64,000 nucleotides of DNA from Gloeophyllum trabeum ATCC 11539 (GCF_000344685.1 NW_006920414.1:102067-166066); one strand, 5' to 3'; numbered from the stretch's first letter, positions 11,360-24,356 are shown. The notes: a model not told the origin generated them from the sequence alone. Numbers and translations: made by a program.

Positions 11360-14300
11360 ATGCCTGCAGACGTGGCCCCGAGCCGCGCGCGTCGGCCTGC
11401 GCGCAAGTCCTCAGAAGACAGGATCTACGAGCTCGGCCACGCCCGCGAGATTGAGTTGAAGCGAAGCAGAGGTGAGATATCATGTGCGGAATGTCGGAGG
11501 TGCGATCAATCGCGGGCCCCGTTGCGTGCAGTCTTGGGCTAAAAGCTTGTTATTTCGGGTTACAGACTTAAGATCAAGTGCGACAAACAAATCCCTTGTC
11601 AATCTTGCGTGGTAAGTATTTCAAAGCCCGCACTGCTTGATCCTGCCCATACATCATCATAGAGACGGGGATGCGAGATCTTATGTCCGAACGGTAAGCA
11701 TGACCGTCAATACTTGCGCATGCCACTCACAGATTGTCCGTATGAACAGATTGCTTCACGACTGGACAGGGGACAAGGTAAAGACAACGATAGCGCTCAT
11801 CCCGCCTTCTGGAAATAACTTCTCGTTAGATCCGTCATCGAAGCGACCGGTCATCTTTACTCCCAAATTAAAAGGCTGACGACCCGAAATCGCGAGCTCG
11901 AAGAAGCCCTCGCCAGCCTCCAAGCAAAATTCAGCTCAGAGCCTCACCCGCTCCTACAACGCGATGGGCCGTCGTCGCTCGCCTCACATAGCACCTCAGA
12001 GTCCACCTCAGTCGAAGACGATCCCGGTGACTTTGCACCAGAGCTCGCCAACTCGTTTGGAACGCTCTCCATATCGGAGAACGGCGCGTCGCGCTTTATC
12101 GGCCCAACAGGCGGCTCAGAGGTCAGTCCCAACAAATCGATGCCAAATGTAACCCTAACCCGCGCCCGCCACCACAGAGTCTACTAATAGTAAGTAGTTA
12201 TCCTATATATCGGCCACCCATGCCCTCATGCCCCACAGTGCGACGACGAAAAACACTTGACGCGTCCCGCGCAGGCCCCTGCGCCGAGCTTGCCCGACGA
12301 CGTCTCGCGCTTCTCCGCCTCCTTCCCCTTCACGCCATTGGGCCCGCCGCCCGCGGTGACCGCGCTCATCGAGACGTACCTCCCGCCCTGGACGCGAGCG
12401 CTCGCGCTGTGCGACATCTACCTCGAGGGCGCTGCGTGGCTCTTCCACGCGATCCCGCGCTCGCAGCTCATGGACGAGCTCCTGCCCGCGATATACAAGC
12501 GCCCCTCGGCGGGCGGCACGGGCCCGCACCACCTCGCGCTCCTCTTCCTCGTGTTCGCGGTGGGTACGCTCGTCGACCTCGCGGACGGCCCACGCGACGC
12601 CGAGGCGGAGCATTATTTCCAGATCGCGAGCGCGGCGATCTGCCTGGAGAGTGTGCTAGAGCGGCCGAGTCTCGTAACGGTGCAGGCGATACATATGATG
12701 AGTATATATAACGCGATGAGTCCGCATGGGAGAGATACAAGTATGGAGACGACGTGGCAGCTCGTAGCGCTCGGATCCCGCCTTGCAGTGTCCGTAAGTA
12801 TATGTGGTCTTTCTGGGACAGGCCTCGACTAATCACGCACTGTAGATCGGTCTACGTAAGCGGGTTGCCCCAAGTATCACATACATGATCTTACAACCCT
12901 TGCAGATAGAGATAGTGCGAGATGGGGACTTCCGTACCGGATGGTTCAAAGGCGACGGTTCATATTCTGGGATTTGTTCCTAGCGGACGCTTGGCAGGTG
13001 CGAGCGGGCAAACATAGCAGGAAGCATTGCTGACTAGGCGACATATTAGAGCCTGGCAAGTGGCCGACCGCCCACGTTTTCTCTGCTCTATGTTGACTGT
13101 AAATATCCCGAAGATAACGACCCAAGCAAGGACCATGAATCTGCCGGTGAGCGCGAGTGTACGTCTCTCGTTCTCCCCAATGCTCCTTCCTGTCTTTCCT
13201 CATACCAGTTCCCAGTTGAATCATGGGGTTATCGCTTCGCAGCAGAGTGTGTAACGGAAATTGTAGAGAAAGTGTTGGGTACGACAACTCCCTCGTATAC
13301 CACCGTTATGGAGCTAGACCGCAAAGTCCGGGACTTCCCGATGCCCCAGTATGCCACGCCTATGCCAAGCTACGACGTTCGTGACCCGGAGACAGGCCGA
13401 CTAGCCCTCGCCGAGTCCATGCAGCGATTTTGCATGGGCAATATCCGGGAGACAGGTGCGTTTGAATGTGTAATGCTCACGACGCTCTGCGTGGCCTGAT
13501 GTCAAACCGAAAGCGCTCCTGTATATACACCGAAGTTTCTTCGCCCAGGCGGTGATCGAGCATCCAGAAGATCCCCTCAAGAGCCGCTACGCGACGTCCT
13601 TCGTCTCCGCCTACAACGCGTCCAGCGTCATTCTCAACACGATCAGCAACCAGTACGAAGTCTGCCCTGATTTAGTCGCGCGATTCTGGACGGTTTGGAC
13701 ATATGCCTTTTCTGCTGCGGTGCGTCAGACCTGCTGTGGGAAGTAGCAAGTACTCATGCGGAATCTAGGTTGTTTTTGGCACGGTGGTTACACGAGGGCC
13801 CCAATCGGCTTTGGCCCCTAGCGCTGCCGAAGAGCTTGAGAAGGCGCGAGTGATGTTCATGAGAGCTGCCAGGCTTAGTCAACGTGCTGCTAAAGCTCTG
13901 GTAGGCAGCCTCTCTTTTTGACTGTCATGTCTCTGACTCCTTTGCAGCCCGTGATCGTCAAGCTTTGCGAAAAAGCTCGTGACGCGCTCTCGCAGTACCG
14001 TGCCGACTCGCATAGTGCTCCCGTCGGTACCGCTGGGTCTGTTACCCCGGAGGATCGAGAAGACGAACTCACGATTTTCGCCGGCCACACCAGACTGGTA
14101 TCAACGCGGCGTTGTGACTCTGCCAAGGTGGTACCCTCCGAACGCAGTGTCGGCCAGCACCGCAGCGCTGCGTACTATGACGCACAAGCCAAGGAGATGC
14201 AGCCGATCGCGTTGCCTGTACTACCGCCATTATCGATAGTTGGTTCCTCTTCGGGTGCCAGGCAAGAAGAGGCCTGGTACCCAGGATATCCCGGTCCTGA

Positions 14301-14631
14301 TGGGTCATACGGGCACAGTCGTCCTCCACACACCACCGAATCTCCTCATTATACGCCTTCCCCTGTCAGCTCCTGGCATCCGCATGCTTACGCAGAGCGC
14401 CGTTTTGGCCCTGGCGAGACAATGTCGGAACTACAATCGTCTTCCAGGGAGGCATATCAACCACAACGACAGTTCACCCCGCAAGCCTCCTATCATCCCC
14501 ACTATCCTGCTCCACCTGCAGAACTAGCCGAACTTGGATTAGTTTCCCGTGCGTCCAGGTTGGACGAGCGATGGACTTCGTTTATGCAAGACTCTGGTGT
14601 CCTAGATCAAAATAGTTTTAGGTCCACGTGA
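11360..14631 (+). CDS. Zn2Cys6 fungal-specific transcription factor
   Basis: A binuclear zinc cluster is assembled from the first exons (CAECRR, then LKIKCDKQIPCQSCV, then RRGCEILCPN), followed by TGQGTR and a coiled-coil dimerisation segment (IKRLTTRNRELEEALASLQ). The middle region is the fungal TF homology domain: LPPWTRALALCDIYLEGAAW, then SIGLHRDSARWGLPYRMVQR, RFIFWDLF and SLASGRPPTFSLLYVD. The C terminus is a Pro/Ser/His-rich stretch that may activate transcription. I count roughly 870 residues in about a dozen exons, including exons of 12 nt (12178-12189) and 10 nt (12846-12855) that restore the frame. It is a nuclear DNA-binding regulator with unknown targets. The neighbouring flavin monooxygenase converges on it with only 153 bp between, so co-regulation is possible but not shown. 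Confidence 0.85.
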
Positions 14632-14784
14632 TGGCTTTCTTCCATTGTCATGGACCTTGATCTCGGAGTATTTGTATGGTACCCCGGTGTGTAATGTTGC
14701 GACTGCCCGTGCATATCTCGACCTGTATGATAGTGATTCCCGGCCCATTGTGCGCCCTATGTATACTATACCATCTGGACTTAT

Positions 14785-16531
14785 CTATCCTAGGACGTCT
14801 GAGAGCAGAGTTTCGGCCCGCTCCCAGTCCTTGTCGAACTCCTTTGTCCAGTGCCACTCCCACTGTTTCTCTATCTGCTTTGCTAGAGTATGTAGCTCTT
14901 CTCTCTCCTTGGACCGATCGAGGCCGTCGTACATAGTACCGTTAAATTCGTATAACAAGCCTGTGATCTCGGACTCCTTGACGACCGTGTTAGCAAAAGG
15001 TAAGCGGATCTCTTCATAAATGCGTAAGGCGTCTGGGATCTTGTCCAGAGTCAAGGACGGATGAGCCAACAGTCGCCCCAAGACATAGGCATCCTGAGGA
15101 GCAGGTCGTCATGAGCACGGAGGTCGATCAAAGTACGCTTACCTCCATAGCTTGACCCGCACCCGCACCCAGATGAGTCGTCATTGCATGCGCCTGTAGT
15201 ATGAGATCAGGTCGCTGCGTGGTATAGTATGATCATCGACCCCTACCGCGTCTCCGATGATTGCCACTCTTTCGTAAGCGTAGTGAGGTAGTGAGGCCAT
15301 GGAGTGGATGGCCCATCGCGACGGGCATTCCATACACTACGTGACTTGAGTACGGGAGCGGAGCATAGCGTCGGGTGCTCACCTTAGCTATTGCTTGCAC
15401 TTCGGGTTCAAAGGCACCGAAGCGATCCATGACTTCCTGACGCGAAACATCGGTGACCCATGTGCCATCGAATGGGGTCCCTTCCGCCCGAGGGACAGTG
15501 TAGAATCCAACCGCATTGATGAGGCGGCCTTGAGAGACAGGATACGCAATAAAATGCTGTACGCAGGGGATGAGGACTACACAAGCTGTTAAAGCGGACT
15601 GTCCTACTTTATCTTTGCCTAGATACTATGAAGACTTCAGAAACCGAATTCAACTTTGACGATCTACTTACAGCGATTGCCCGGACGCATGCCTGGTGTC
15701 CGGGATGTACGGACTCCAAGGTTTCCTTGGGGATCAAGGACCGGTATGCCAAAGTGCCCGTCCACACTGGACCGGTTTTGCTCTGGATGGAGTCCAGTTC
15801 TGCGATGTCGCTCATGCCGTCATGTTCCGCTATGCGACGGAACATGCTTTGGCGGATTCGGGAATGTATACCGTCAGCTCCCACAAGAACATCGCAGTTG
15901 GCAAGACTACCATCTGTGAAGTGTAGCGTTATAGATCCGTCTAACTCCCTTGTGTAGGCTTTTACTCTCTTTGACGTCGAAACCGAATACCTATTGGGTA
16001 TTTTACGCTTTAATATGTCCACAACGTCCGCTCTATGCAGGGTGATGGCGCCATCTATATTTACGGGCTTAAACACAGCTTCGGTGGTCACCTCGCAATA
16101 ACTTACATGGCATTATCATTTGATCGAAATCATAGCCAGCATACAATTGATCCGACCTTCGAAAAGCAAGTCCTGGCCCTGCAACGCGGAAAGCGAATGT
16201 GGGATACAGGAAGCTAAGAGGACTTGCGGAACTTACTTGGAGAGTCGTCAGGCGGTTCAATCGCCTTTTTAGCCAACTCAGCATCAAGGCCTAAGAGCTG
16301 CATGATACGCCAGGTCCTTTTCCACACACTGATCCCAGCGCCCACAGTGGTGATTGCCGGAGCGCCTTCATAGACAGCAACTTCCACTGACGAGTCGGCG
16401 TATGTCGCAAGGACGACAGCCAAAGCGAGCCCGCCGATGCCTGCCCCACTGCGACGCGTGACCTTGTGATCCCAACTGCAGAGTCGGTGCGTCACGTACC
16501 ATACTGCCACCCTAATCCTGCTTCCAACCAT
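14785..16531 (-). CDS. FAD-dependent monooxygenase, salicylate-hydroxylase type
   Basis: The ATG at 16531 starts MVGSRIRVAV and splices to GAGIGGLALAVVLA, the FAD-binding Rossmann glycine motif. Then come VAVYEGAPAITTVGAGISVW, FRRSDQLYAGYDFDQMIMP, ITLHRADVVDILKRKIP, the second FAD motif CDVLVGADGIHSRIRQ, and HFIAYPVSQGRLINAVGFY. The third motif is IIGDA joined across an intron to HAMTTHLGAGAGQAMEDAYVLG. The C terminus is alpha-helical and ends at 14785. All exon joints I checked keep the frame. Family members use NAD(P)H and oxygen to hydroxylate small aromatic acids, salicylate being the type substrate (giving catechol). The exact substrate cannot be read from the sequence. About 430 residues. 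Confidence 0.85.
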
Positions 16532-16954
16532 GACGCGATAGCTCAGAGGTTAGGACTAAATGGCTTCGTAAGTCGCGCAGTTCTACGAAAGTTGGGAGAC
16601 AATTCATGGGAGCGGTGAGTCCCAGGTTATAAATCAGGTACCGGAGACTTGATATCTGCAGGCTCGTCATACGAGTGGTAGTCTGAGCATAATACACCGA
16701 AACTACATCATCTCTGGGAATAGTGGTAAGTTCGGCATCCCCTAATAAGCACCGAGCTTAAGAATACGCACCACATGCAAAATTCAAGTGAGCCGTACAC
16801 CAGTGTCAGCCGATATGACCGATCAAGCACGGCAAACTCACACAGGAGTATTATTGACTGAAGCACGAGAGACGGAAGCAAACCAAGGAACTATCTTTCA
16901 TTTTCTGCATATTTCTTCAGTGATGCCTAAATATGTTGCAATTTTTGGGAGCAA
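16532..16954. other. Intergenic
   Basis: Between the 3' end of the M28 peptidase gene and the start of the monooxygenase, both on the minus strand. It probably holds the monooxygenase promoter. No other content seen. Confidence 0.5.
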
Positions 16955-19900
16955 TTATAGGAGGGCGATGCCACCGACGCATCCAATCAACATCGCATCT
17001 ACTGTACCAACGGTTTGCTCATCCAACCAGGCATCCAAAGCTTCGAACGTGCGCATCGCTGAGCCACCGAACTGCTTCTCAGCCTTCTTACCGGGCCACA
17101 TGGACTGCTCTTTTATTCCGACGAAATCAATTTTGATGTTTTCCGGGATCTCAGAAGAGATGGGAGAGGGATATTTCACGACCAGGTCGACGCTCCATCG
17201 ATCGTTTCCGTAGAATGACGCCTCTTTGATGTGATGGCGGGCATATTCGTCCGGGGGATTGTCGTCCAGGGTCCATTTCAATACATGGGCGTCAAACGCA
17301 ACAGCTGTGACACTATCAGCCTCGCCAACAGATGTTATTTAATAGACGCACCTGTCCAGATGATGCCCGGATGGTGAACCACGAGAGTGAAACTGCGAGT
17401 ACCCTTCTCCTTGTCTACAACGTCGTTCGTAGTAGAAATAGCAACGAATTTTCCAGCAGCCGCTGACGGTTCCCCATCATATTGTTCGTCAACGGGCATA
17501 TCGATCATATATGGAGAGAGGAACTGGTGAGAGCATTCAGTCGCATCACCCGTGCCGACGGATATGGGATTCTATACGAACCGCAGAGAAGGGATAAAGC
17601 ACATCCCATTCACTGTCCCAATCCGAAAGTTGTCTAGAAGTAGGAGGCTTGCCATGAGCGTCGAACTGCTCCGCCATGCTATGGACAAGGGTGTCGAAAC
17701 CGGGAGCCGCGTCGGCAGCAGCTATATGCAAGTGCTGTTCAGCTGAAGTGACCTGCGATGACCTCTTAGCATGCCAGGACAATAAGATCGAGTCATCCAG
17801 AGCCTACATTCTCCATATGAATGACGAACATCCTCTTCTGATGCAACCTATCGAAAGGAGCTCGCATGGCGAACAATGCCATCGATAAGGCGGTGATGAC
17901 GCTGAGAATCACAACCACACGACTTGACACCCTCGTCCCGAACCTATGCATGAACGGAAGGGCCATAGGAATCGTATATGCACCCGTCGCGGCGACTATG
18001 GTGGCAATAATGTGCTCTCCTGGAGCATCACCGCCAATACGTCCGGTCTGTGATCGTACGTGGTTACCCAAATCCACCCGTCTCGACAGGGAGGAAAAGT
18101 GTACTCACCAGAGGCACGAAGACATCCAAAACGGTCGCCACAATCTGCGTTCCGGTCAACAGCGGCGTCAGCTGGGCCAAGGCGTACGTCCACAACGACA
18201 CGCCGTCGCCTGTCCTCGTAATCTTCAGAGTGTCCAGCACGAGGGCTAAGAGCAACGGAGCACTCGTCAAGAAGAACATCACCGCCGAACCGATTCCCAG
18301 CAGCTGAATCGCGAGCGCAGCGAATGACTGGAGGAGAAGCATCGAAGTCATGACTGTATGCTCCGGCACGTGGCCGATGAGATATTGCGACACGAGAGCA
18401 CCTGGGAGTAACAAACCAGAGGTGCATGAGCAACGACGGCTCCAACCCGCACCAAGACCTACCCGTAAGCGCAGCCGGACCATACAACCCCAGACAAGCC
18501 GGCTCCCAGCTAAACCAGCTCATCCCCTTGCCAAGCACGCGCTGCATCACCGCCGCAACCACGTTAGCGCCAACAAGGGCCCCTAAAAAGCCCCCAGCGA
18601 CAGCTCCTATTCCCCTCGCGAGCGGCCTGACGCCCCGCGCGCCGCCCTTAATCCGGAGCGCGAGCAGGAGGGACGCGACGAACACGCCCGCGTACATGAC
18701 CCGCGCGGTGGCGTACGAGTAGAGGAAGAACGTGCCGAGGTGGGAGAAGAACACCGTGCGCGGCTTGACGTACCCGCTCGCGAGGGAGTGGAGGGGTGAG
18801 GCGGGTGAGGAGAGGTGCTGCAGCAAAGCCATGGTGTTTTCTGCCATGTGCTGCGAGAGATATCAGCATCTAGGCGCGTAAACGTTGGAGAAGATGACCG
18901 ACCTGGGCAACACCGGGCTCGATGTTCTCTACGAGATCCTGTATACGAAGTCATGATCAGACGCGACCGCCGCACGTACTCGCAACACTGACCTTGCGCA
19001 TATGGTAAAGATAGCTGTTCCCCACAACAGCCATCTACTCGACCATGAGCAGATCAATAAACAGCGTAGCGCGATCAACGGCCCGATAAACGTACATCCA
19101 AGCCAGTAACGTTCAAATACTGCTCAAACTGCCGAAAATCTGTACTGTCTACCCGTCAGCCGACGCCATCACTGCAACGCTTCGTTCACCCGACCCTCTG
19201 AATGGGAGACAGGCACTCACTCTGACAGGAGGATCCCCGAGCTGAATATGTCATTCGCGAGGACTGTGCCGAATGGTCTGCAGGATGCATCAGCTGTCAG
19301 CATGCATTTCTCACGTAGAATAGAGGACCGCAATGACCTTGGGACGTGCGAGTACGCTTCGATCATCTGTTCTGAGGTGGCCTGGAAGAGCAATTCCGGG
19401 CCCTTGGTGCCAGCAGCTAGGGAAACGAGTCTCAGTTTCGAATGATATGATGGTGAGACGCATTAGCCTGACCTTCTAAGTTGATCACGGCGCGCACTCT
19501 GATTGTACCTGTGAATTCCAGTATTACGGACGAGAAAGCCGTTGACTCACGTATTCGCGATGGCATGTTGCGTCGAGAACAGGTGAGACCCGTCTTGCAG
19601 CGACTCTTCCGCATTGTTGAACACTGAGCAGCATCGGAACGTGAATCGCGGCGAATATCATGGGACACTTACAGAAAACGATGGCATATGTCGGCTCCCA
19701 GTCATCCGTCTCAATCAGCACTCGCGCACACTCGAGCATCACCCCCACGGGGAGCGCGTCATCGGCCGCGCCTGGACTAGGCAGAGTCGAGTCGACGTGC
19801 GCGTTCACCAGAACGGCGTCCTGCTTCCCTTCGGGAGTGCCGTCTGAGAGGCGGAACACGACGTTCGTCAGGTTCACATAGGTCTTGTATAGCCGCTTGT

Positions 19901-20567
19901 TCATCATGTCGAAGCTGGCGGTACATTGTCAGAAGGCGATATTCGGTACCTTTCGATCATAGGGGGATAGAGCCCTCCACAGAGCCGTGCTCTTGCCCAG
20001 GGGCCCGCTCGTACTTGATGCAACCATGCTTCACGCGTTCGCTCCCGCTGACGTTCACGACCAGAACGCACGACACTCACCGATGACTGCCGCTACCCTG
20101 CTGCCACCACCACTCGCATTCGAGCTTTCTCTCCGGACTCCTCTCCTTCGCCCTCGTACATACATCGTCTAGTTCCTTCGCCTGTTGAATCATCCACTCG
20201 TCCCCCAGAGCATGTTCCTTGGTCCCCACGATCCGATATCCGATATCTTCAGACAGATATTTGGCATGCGATAGTATTCGCGCTTCAGATAGCTGTGGCT
20301 GTTTCGTTGTAGGGTTGTAGCTACAAACATACAAACCTCGTCAGTCCACGAAAACCGAGATGGCACGGCATACGTACAGTGCGGTTAGAGGCTCCGGCAA
20401 AGCTGTGTAAATACACAAGGCAGTCAAGTTCAGCGAGTACCCTCCGGGTCGCGTGCTACGAACTCACTGTAATGCTGCCTGAGCGCAAACAACGGCGCGC
20501 CTATCAGCAATGGCGACAGCGCCAGAATCGACCGGATGGGTCCCCATCGCGGAGGCTGCCCGCTCAT
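16955..20567 (-). CDS. Multi-pass membrane M28 metallopeptidase (ERMP1-like)
   Basis: The ATG at 20567 opens MSGQPPRWGPIRS and a signal-anchor (ILALSPLLIGAPLFAL). The luminal peptidase domain follows: LSEARILSHAKYLSEDIGYR, EWMIQQAKEL, LVNAHVDSTLPSPGAADDA (metal-binding His and Asp), NNAEESLQDGSHLFSTQHA (catalytic Glu pair), GPELLFQATSEQMIEAYSHV, DTDFRQFEQYLNVTGLD (metal Asp) and VVGNSYLYHMRK (metal His). All five zinc ligands of the M28 family are present. After AENTMALLQHLS come at least six hydrophobic helices (for example GIGAVAGGFLGALVGANVVA and VVVILSVITALSMALFAM), then a soluble C-terminal domain ending at 16955. Relatives sit in the endoplasmic reticulum or vacuole membrane. About 870 residues, many short introns, no frame break seen. 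Confidence 0.85.
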
Positions 20568-21487
20568 CCTTCGCATTCGTCAAGGATGAGATGTGCGCGT
20601 CGTCGGCGTCGCGTGCTGTCGCGTCCACCACAGAGAGACAGCGCAGCAGAGCTTAAAACGTGGCCGGAGACACCGAGCGCCCCCGACTTCGACATTGATG
20701 ACGATGACGGTATGACTGACACCGTCTTCCCCGACACCGACCGATTCGTACGTCCCCTCCGCCGTGTTCCGACTGCCACACCGATGTACTCGTCAACTGC
20801 AGACCCGATTGGTGGCTTTTTCTTAGGGCGCCGCCGCCGCCGCCGCAAGCCGATCTGTATGTACAGGTCTTCAGCAATAACGCGTTATCCCCCATAGAGG
20901 GCTTGTTGCTTTCTCTTTCCTTGATTCATGAGAGCAATATGCCCCACAAAACTACTCGTATTTCAGAACGGTTACCCAATGTCAATATATCATACACCGG
21001 TACCGGAACGCACGATTGGCTCAGTGCAGGTATGCCGCGGGCGGACCATCGTTCGTCCGAGATCGAAGATTGTTCAGTACGAAAGAACAAACCACCATGG
21101 ACAGAGGAAACGCAACATGATATCGTGAACTCTGTGACACGCAGTGTTTCCGCGCTTGTGAGTGACGTGCCTATATACCCGTACTTGGCGCTGAACGCAC
21201 TGTACCCTATCTGACGCTCAACAGCGCGAGGCCTCTTATATTTCCTGGAGATAAATCTGTCTGCACGTCGGGCCGGTCACTACGAAAAGCGCGTTGAGGG
21301 CATAGATCCCGGCGGGATCGTGTGCTTAATCCAGATACAATGACTGGTCACTGACCGAGCGGGTATCGCCCCAGTACTAGTGGCCCTCCAGCCATCCTCG
21401 CAATTCCTCTCCTCTGTGTTTCCTGCGTCTCCCTTCCCCCCTCATTTTCTCGTCTCGCTATCCATCGCGTTGGCAGACGCAGCAGAC
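20568..21487. other. Divergent intergenic region
   Basis: It separates the diverging M28 peptidase and G3E GTPase genes and must hold both promoters. It contains a short CCG microsatellite at about 20829-20846. The plus-strand frame at 20903-21214 has no recognisable family and is probably not a gene. Confidence 0.45.
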
Positions 21488-23396
21488 ATGACTGAGACGC
21501 ACGAAAAAACCAACAGCGAGCAGAAGCTCCTCTCCGTCACCGTTCCGTTCTCTCCGGCTTCCTGGTGAGTCCTACGCTCTCTTGGATGAGAATCTGACCG
21601 TGGCTTACCTGATTTTTTTTTCTAAAATAGGGAAGCGGTAAAACGACGTTGCTGAAGCACATCCTCCAGTCCAACACCCATGGATTCAAAATTGCCATCA
21701 TCGTCAACGACATGGCGGAAGTTAATATCGACGGCGCGCACGTGGCACGGCTCTCCACGAAAGAAGACAAGGGCAACCTTGTGCAGATGCAGAACGGTAT
21801 GCTGCTGCCCGTCCCGCGGTATTTTGCAGACGCATAACGCTGACGGAATGCCGTGGTTCAGGATGCATCTGCTGCACTGTGCGCGGAAATTTCCTCGTCG
21901 AGCTGGCGAAAATGGCCTGGGGCGGGGAATTCGACTACGTCCTGATCGAGAGCAGCGGTATCAGCGAGCCGCAACAAGTAGCCGAAACCTTTACACAAGC
22001 GTGGAGCGAGGAGATGCTCGACATCCCCGAAGAGATCCGGGGCAGCGACCGTGAAATCATCGAGCGAATGTGAGCCATCCGACCCCTCCTCTCTGCTGGA
22101 AATCTTCGCTGATGTCCGCGCGCAGCGCCAAGAAGGGCGGCCTCGAGAAAATCGCCAAGATCGACACGATGGTCACCGTCGTCGACGCCTTCCGTTTCTT
22201 CTCCGAGTTCAACACCGGCGAGTTCCTCACGGACCCCTTCGGGCGCGAGGAGGTGCCCGCGGAGGACGAGCGCACCATCTCCGACCTCATGGCCGACCAG
22301 ATCGAGTTCGCGAACGTCATCATCATTAGCAAGACCGACATGGTCGACAAGGCGACCAAGGAGCGCGTGAAGGGGTATATCAAGGTGCTCAACCCGAAGG
22401 CGAAGGTGATTGAGGCGAAGCACTCGAAGATCGAGGCGCAGACGATGCCCGGCTGGTTGACGAGTCTGCAGGAGATGCTCATCATGGATGCGGGCGGGAG
22501 GAAGCGGAAGACGCCCAAACCGGAAACGTTGGGGTGAGTAACCGGGGTATACCTGCCTGGTAGACGAGCCGAGGAGCTGACTGGGCCGCAGGTACAACAT
22601 TGGCAGCTTCGTCTACCTGGCGCGCAAACCGTTCGACCCGGTGAAGCTCTACAAACTCCTTGCGGGCAAGTTCGTTCTCATTCAGCCAGACGGAGGAGAC
22701 GACGAGGACGAGGAAGGTGAGGATGGCGAAGGCGGCAAGGAAGCCAACGGCGACGTGGACGGCGATGAAGAGATGCCTCCCGCCGACGCACCCAAAGTTA
22801 CCCCCGCAAAACGCAAAGGCGCTCCCGAGCCCGAGCCCGAGGAGGAAGAGTTGGACGAAGAGGAAGACCCTTTCTTTAAGTCCCTCCCGCGCGACCCGAT
22901 GGAAATCGTCGCCGCCAAGGCCGCGGACCCGCTCTGGGCGAAGATGCACCGCTCGAAGGGCTGGCTGTGGTTCGCGACGCGATTCAAGCAGGCGGGCTCG
23001 TGGAACACGGCGGGCGCGATGCTGCGCGTCGAGTACGAGCAGGATTGGTTCTGTGAGGTACCCGAGGAGGAGTGGGTGTTCGACGAGGACGTCAAGGCCG
23101 CGGTGATGAAGGACTTCGAGGGCGAGTGGGGGGACCGCCGGCAGGAGATCGTGTTCATCGGCGAGGGACTGAACGAGAAGAAGGCGCTCGACGCATGCTT
23201 GCTGACGGACAAAGAGTTCAAGACGTGGGAGCGGCTGATGCGAAGGAAGGATATCGATCTGGAAAAGAAGGAGGAGAAATTGAGTGAGTGGTGGGATGAT
23301 TCGTATTGGGCGGAGTGGACTGTGCCGGAGCAGGACGAGGAGAAGGAGGAAGGACCGGCTTACGACCACGCTGCCCATCCCCACCGCCATCGTTAG
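21488..23396 (+). CDS. CobW/P47K-type G3E GTPase (metallochaperone family), frameshifted in exon 1
   Basis: The family delivers metal ions such as zinc or cobalt in a GTP-dependent way. Exon 2 begins GSGKTTLLKHIL (Walker A), then IAIIVNDMAEVNIDG. The next exon has the metal-binding CICCTVRGNFLVELA, FDYVLIESSGISEPQQVAET, VTVVDAFRFF, and the GTP base-specificity step IIISKTDMVD. The CobW C-terminal domain follows (IGSFVYLARKPFDPVKLY, WLWFATRF, WWDDSYWAEWTVPEQ), interrupted by a long acidic insert. In exon 1 the ATG frame reads KLLSVTV and then, after a tandem CCGTTCCGTT at 21545-21549, loses the expected VLSGFL that should join GSGKTT. That five-base duplication breaks the frame exactly ahead of the P-loop. 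The rest is intact, about 550 residues. Confidence 0.85.
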
Positions 23397-24209
23397 ACGA
23401 TGCGGTCGTTAGCATGCCTATCCGATCCGGTAGCTTTTCCCCACAGGGGTTTTTGACGCACCCGGGCGATGACTCAAACTGCTGTCCTACTCTTTACTTT
23501 TTCAAACCTCACGCCCACCCGCCACCGCCGTTACTTTTCTAACACAGGACTCCCGCGCACTCCGCACCTCACCTGAGGGGGAGCTACGCATTGTTTATGT
23601 TCATTCACCACGGTCTATGGAGTGAAAGCAGTACATACAGGCATGTCGTCTAACATAGGGCTACGCCCTGGCGACAACAACTGGATTCGAAAAAAACAAA
23701 GCCTATCCAAAAGCCTGGCCATGGAAAGGCACTCCAGCTTTTTCTTTGGCTCCGGAATCCCACTTCACTCTGAGAGGATCTACAACAGTGTTATGCAATA
23801 GTAGGTAAATATGTACGTACTCGAAGAGCACAATCGTCGACCAATGTCTCATTTCGCAGGGTGAAACTCAACCACGTAAGTTCAGTGCATCCTCACTAGG
23901 TGTTTACTAGTATACTTTGTCCGTCGAGTGCTGCGAACACGTTCAGCTTCTTTAACACATCAATCGTAGAGCGTGAGCACACGCACCCGGGCTTACTTTC
24001 CAAACGACACCTTCAACGCTATCCTCCACAAGCTGCAGGCGCAGAAGACGGCGGGGAACATGCCCATGTTAGTTCGGGGGCGCCGTTACAAGTAGGCGGC
24101 CACATTGGGTGATTGTTGACGCGGGTCTCGTATGTAGTCGCTCGTTGAACTGCCAGTGCACAAGTACTGCACGCCGGGCAATCAACGGTCCAGGACAATC
24201 GCTCTCTCT
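23397..24209. other. Intergenic with an unrecognised short coding-like stretch
   Basis: A plus-strand frame near 23990-24080 reads FPNDTFNAILHKLQAQKT and looks like coding sequence, but no start, family or downstream exon could be established. A similar phrase (AFNAILHLDRYT) occurs near 39020. Nothing else stands out. Confidence 0.25.
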
Positions 24210-24356
24210 AGTGCTGCTCAATTCTTATTTCGTTCGTCCGTTCGTCTGTTCGTTCGATTGAGCGCGTCCAAAAGAGTGAGGAAGCAATGATGGCCGGCGA
24301 TCCGGGACCACGGTCATGTGATGTGCTCACCGGTCGCGGCAAGGCATCGAGAATTT

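Noticed and set aside
22482..23390. 302-codon minus-strand frame opposite the G3E GTPase
   Set aside because: Low-complexity Leu/Arg-rich shadow of the acidic, GC-rich insert on the coding strand; the plus strand has conserved family motifs.
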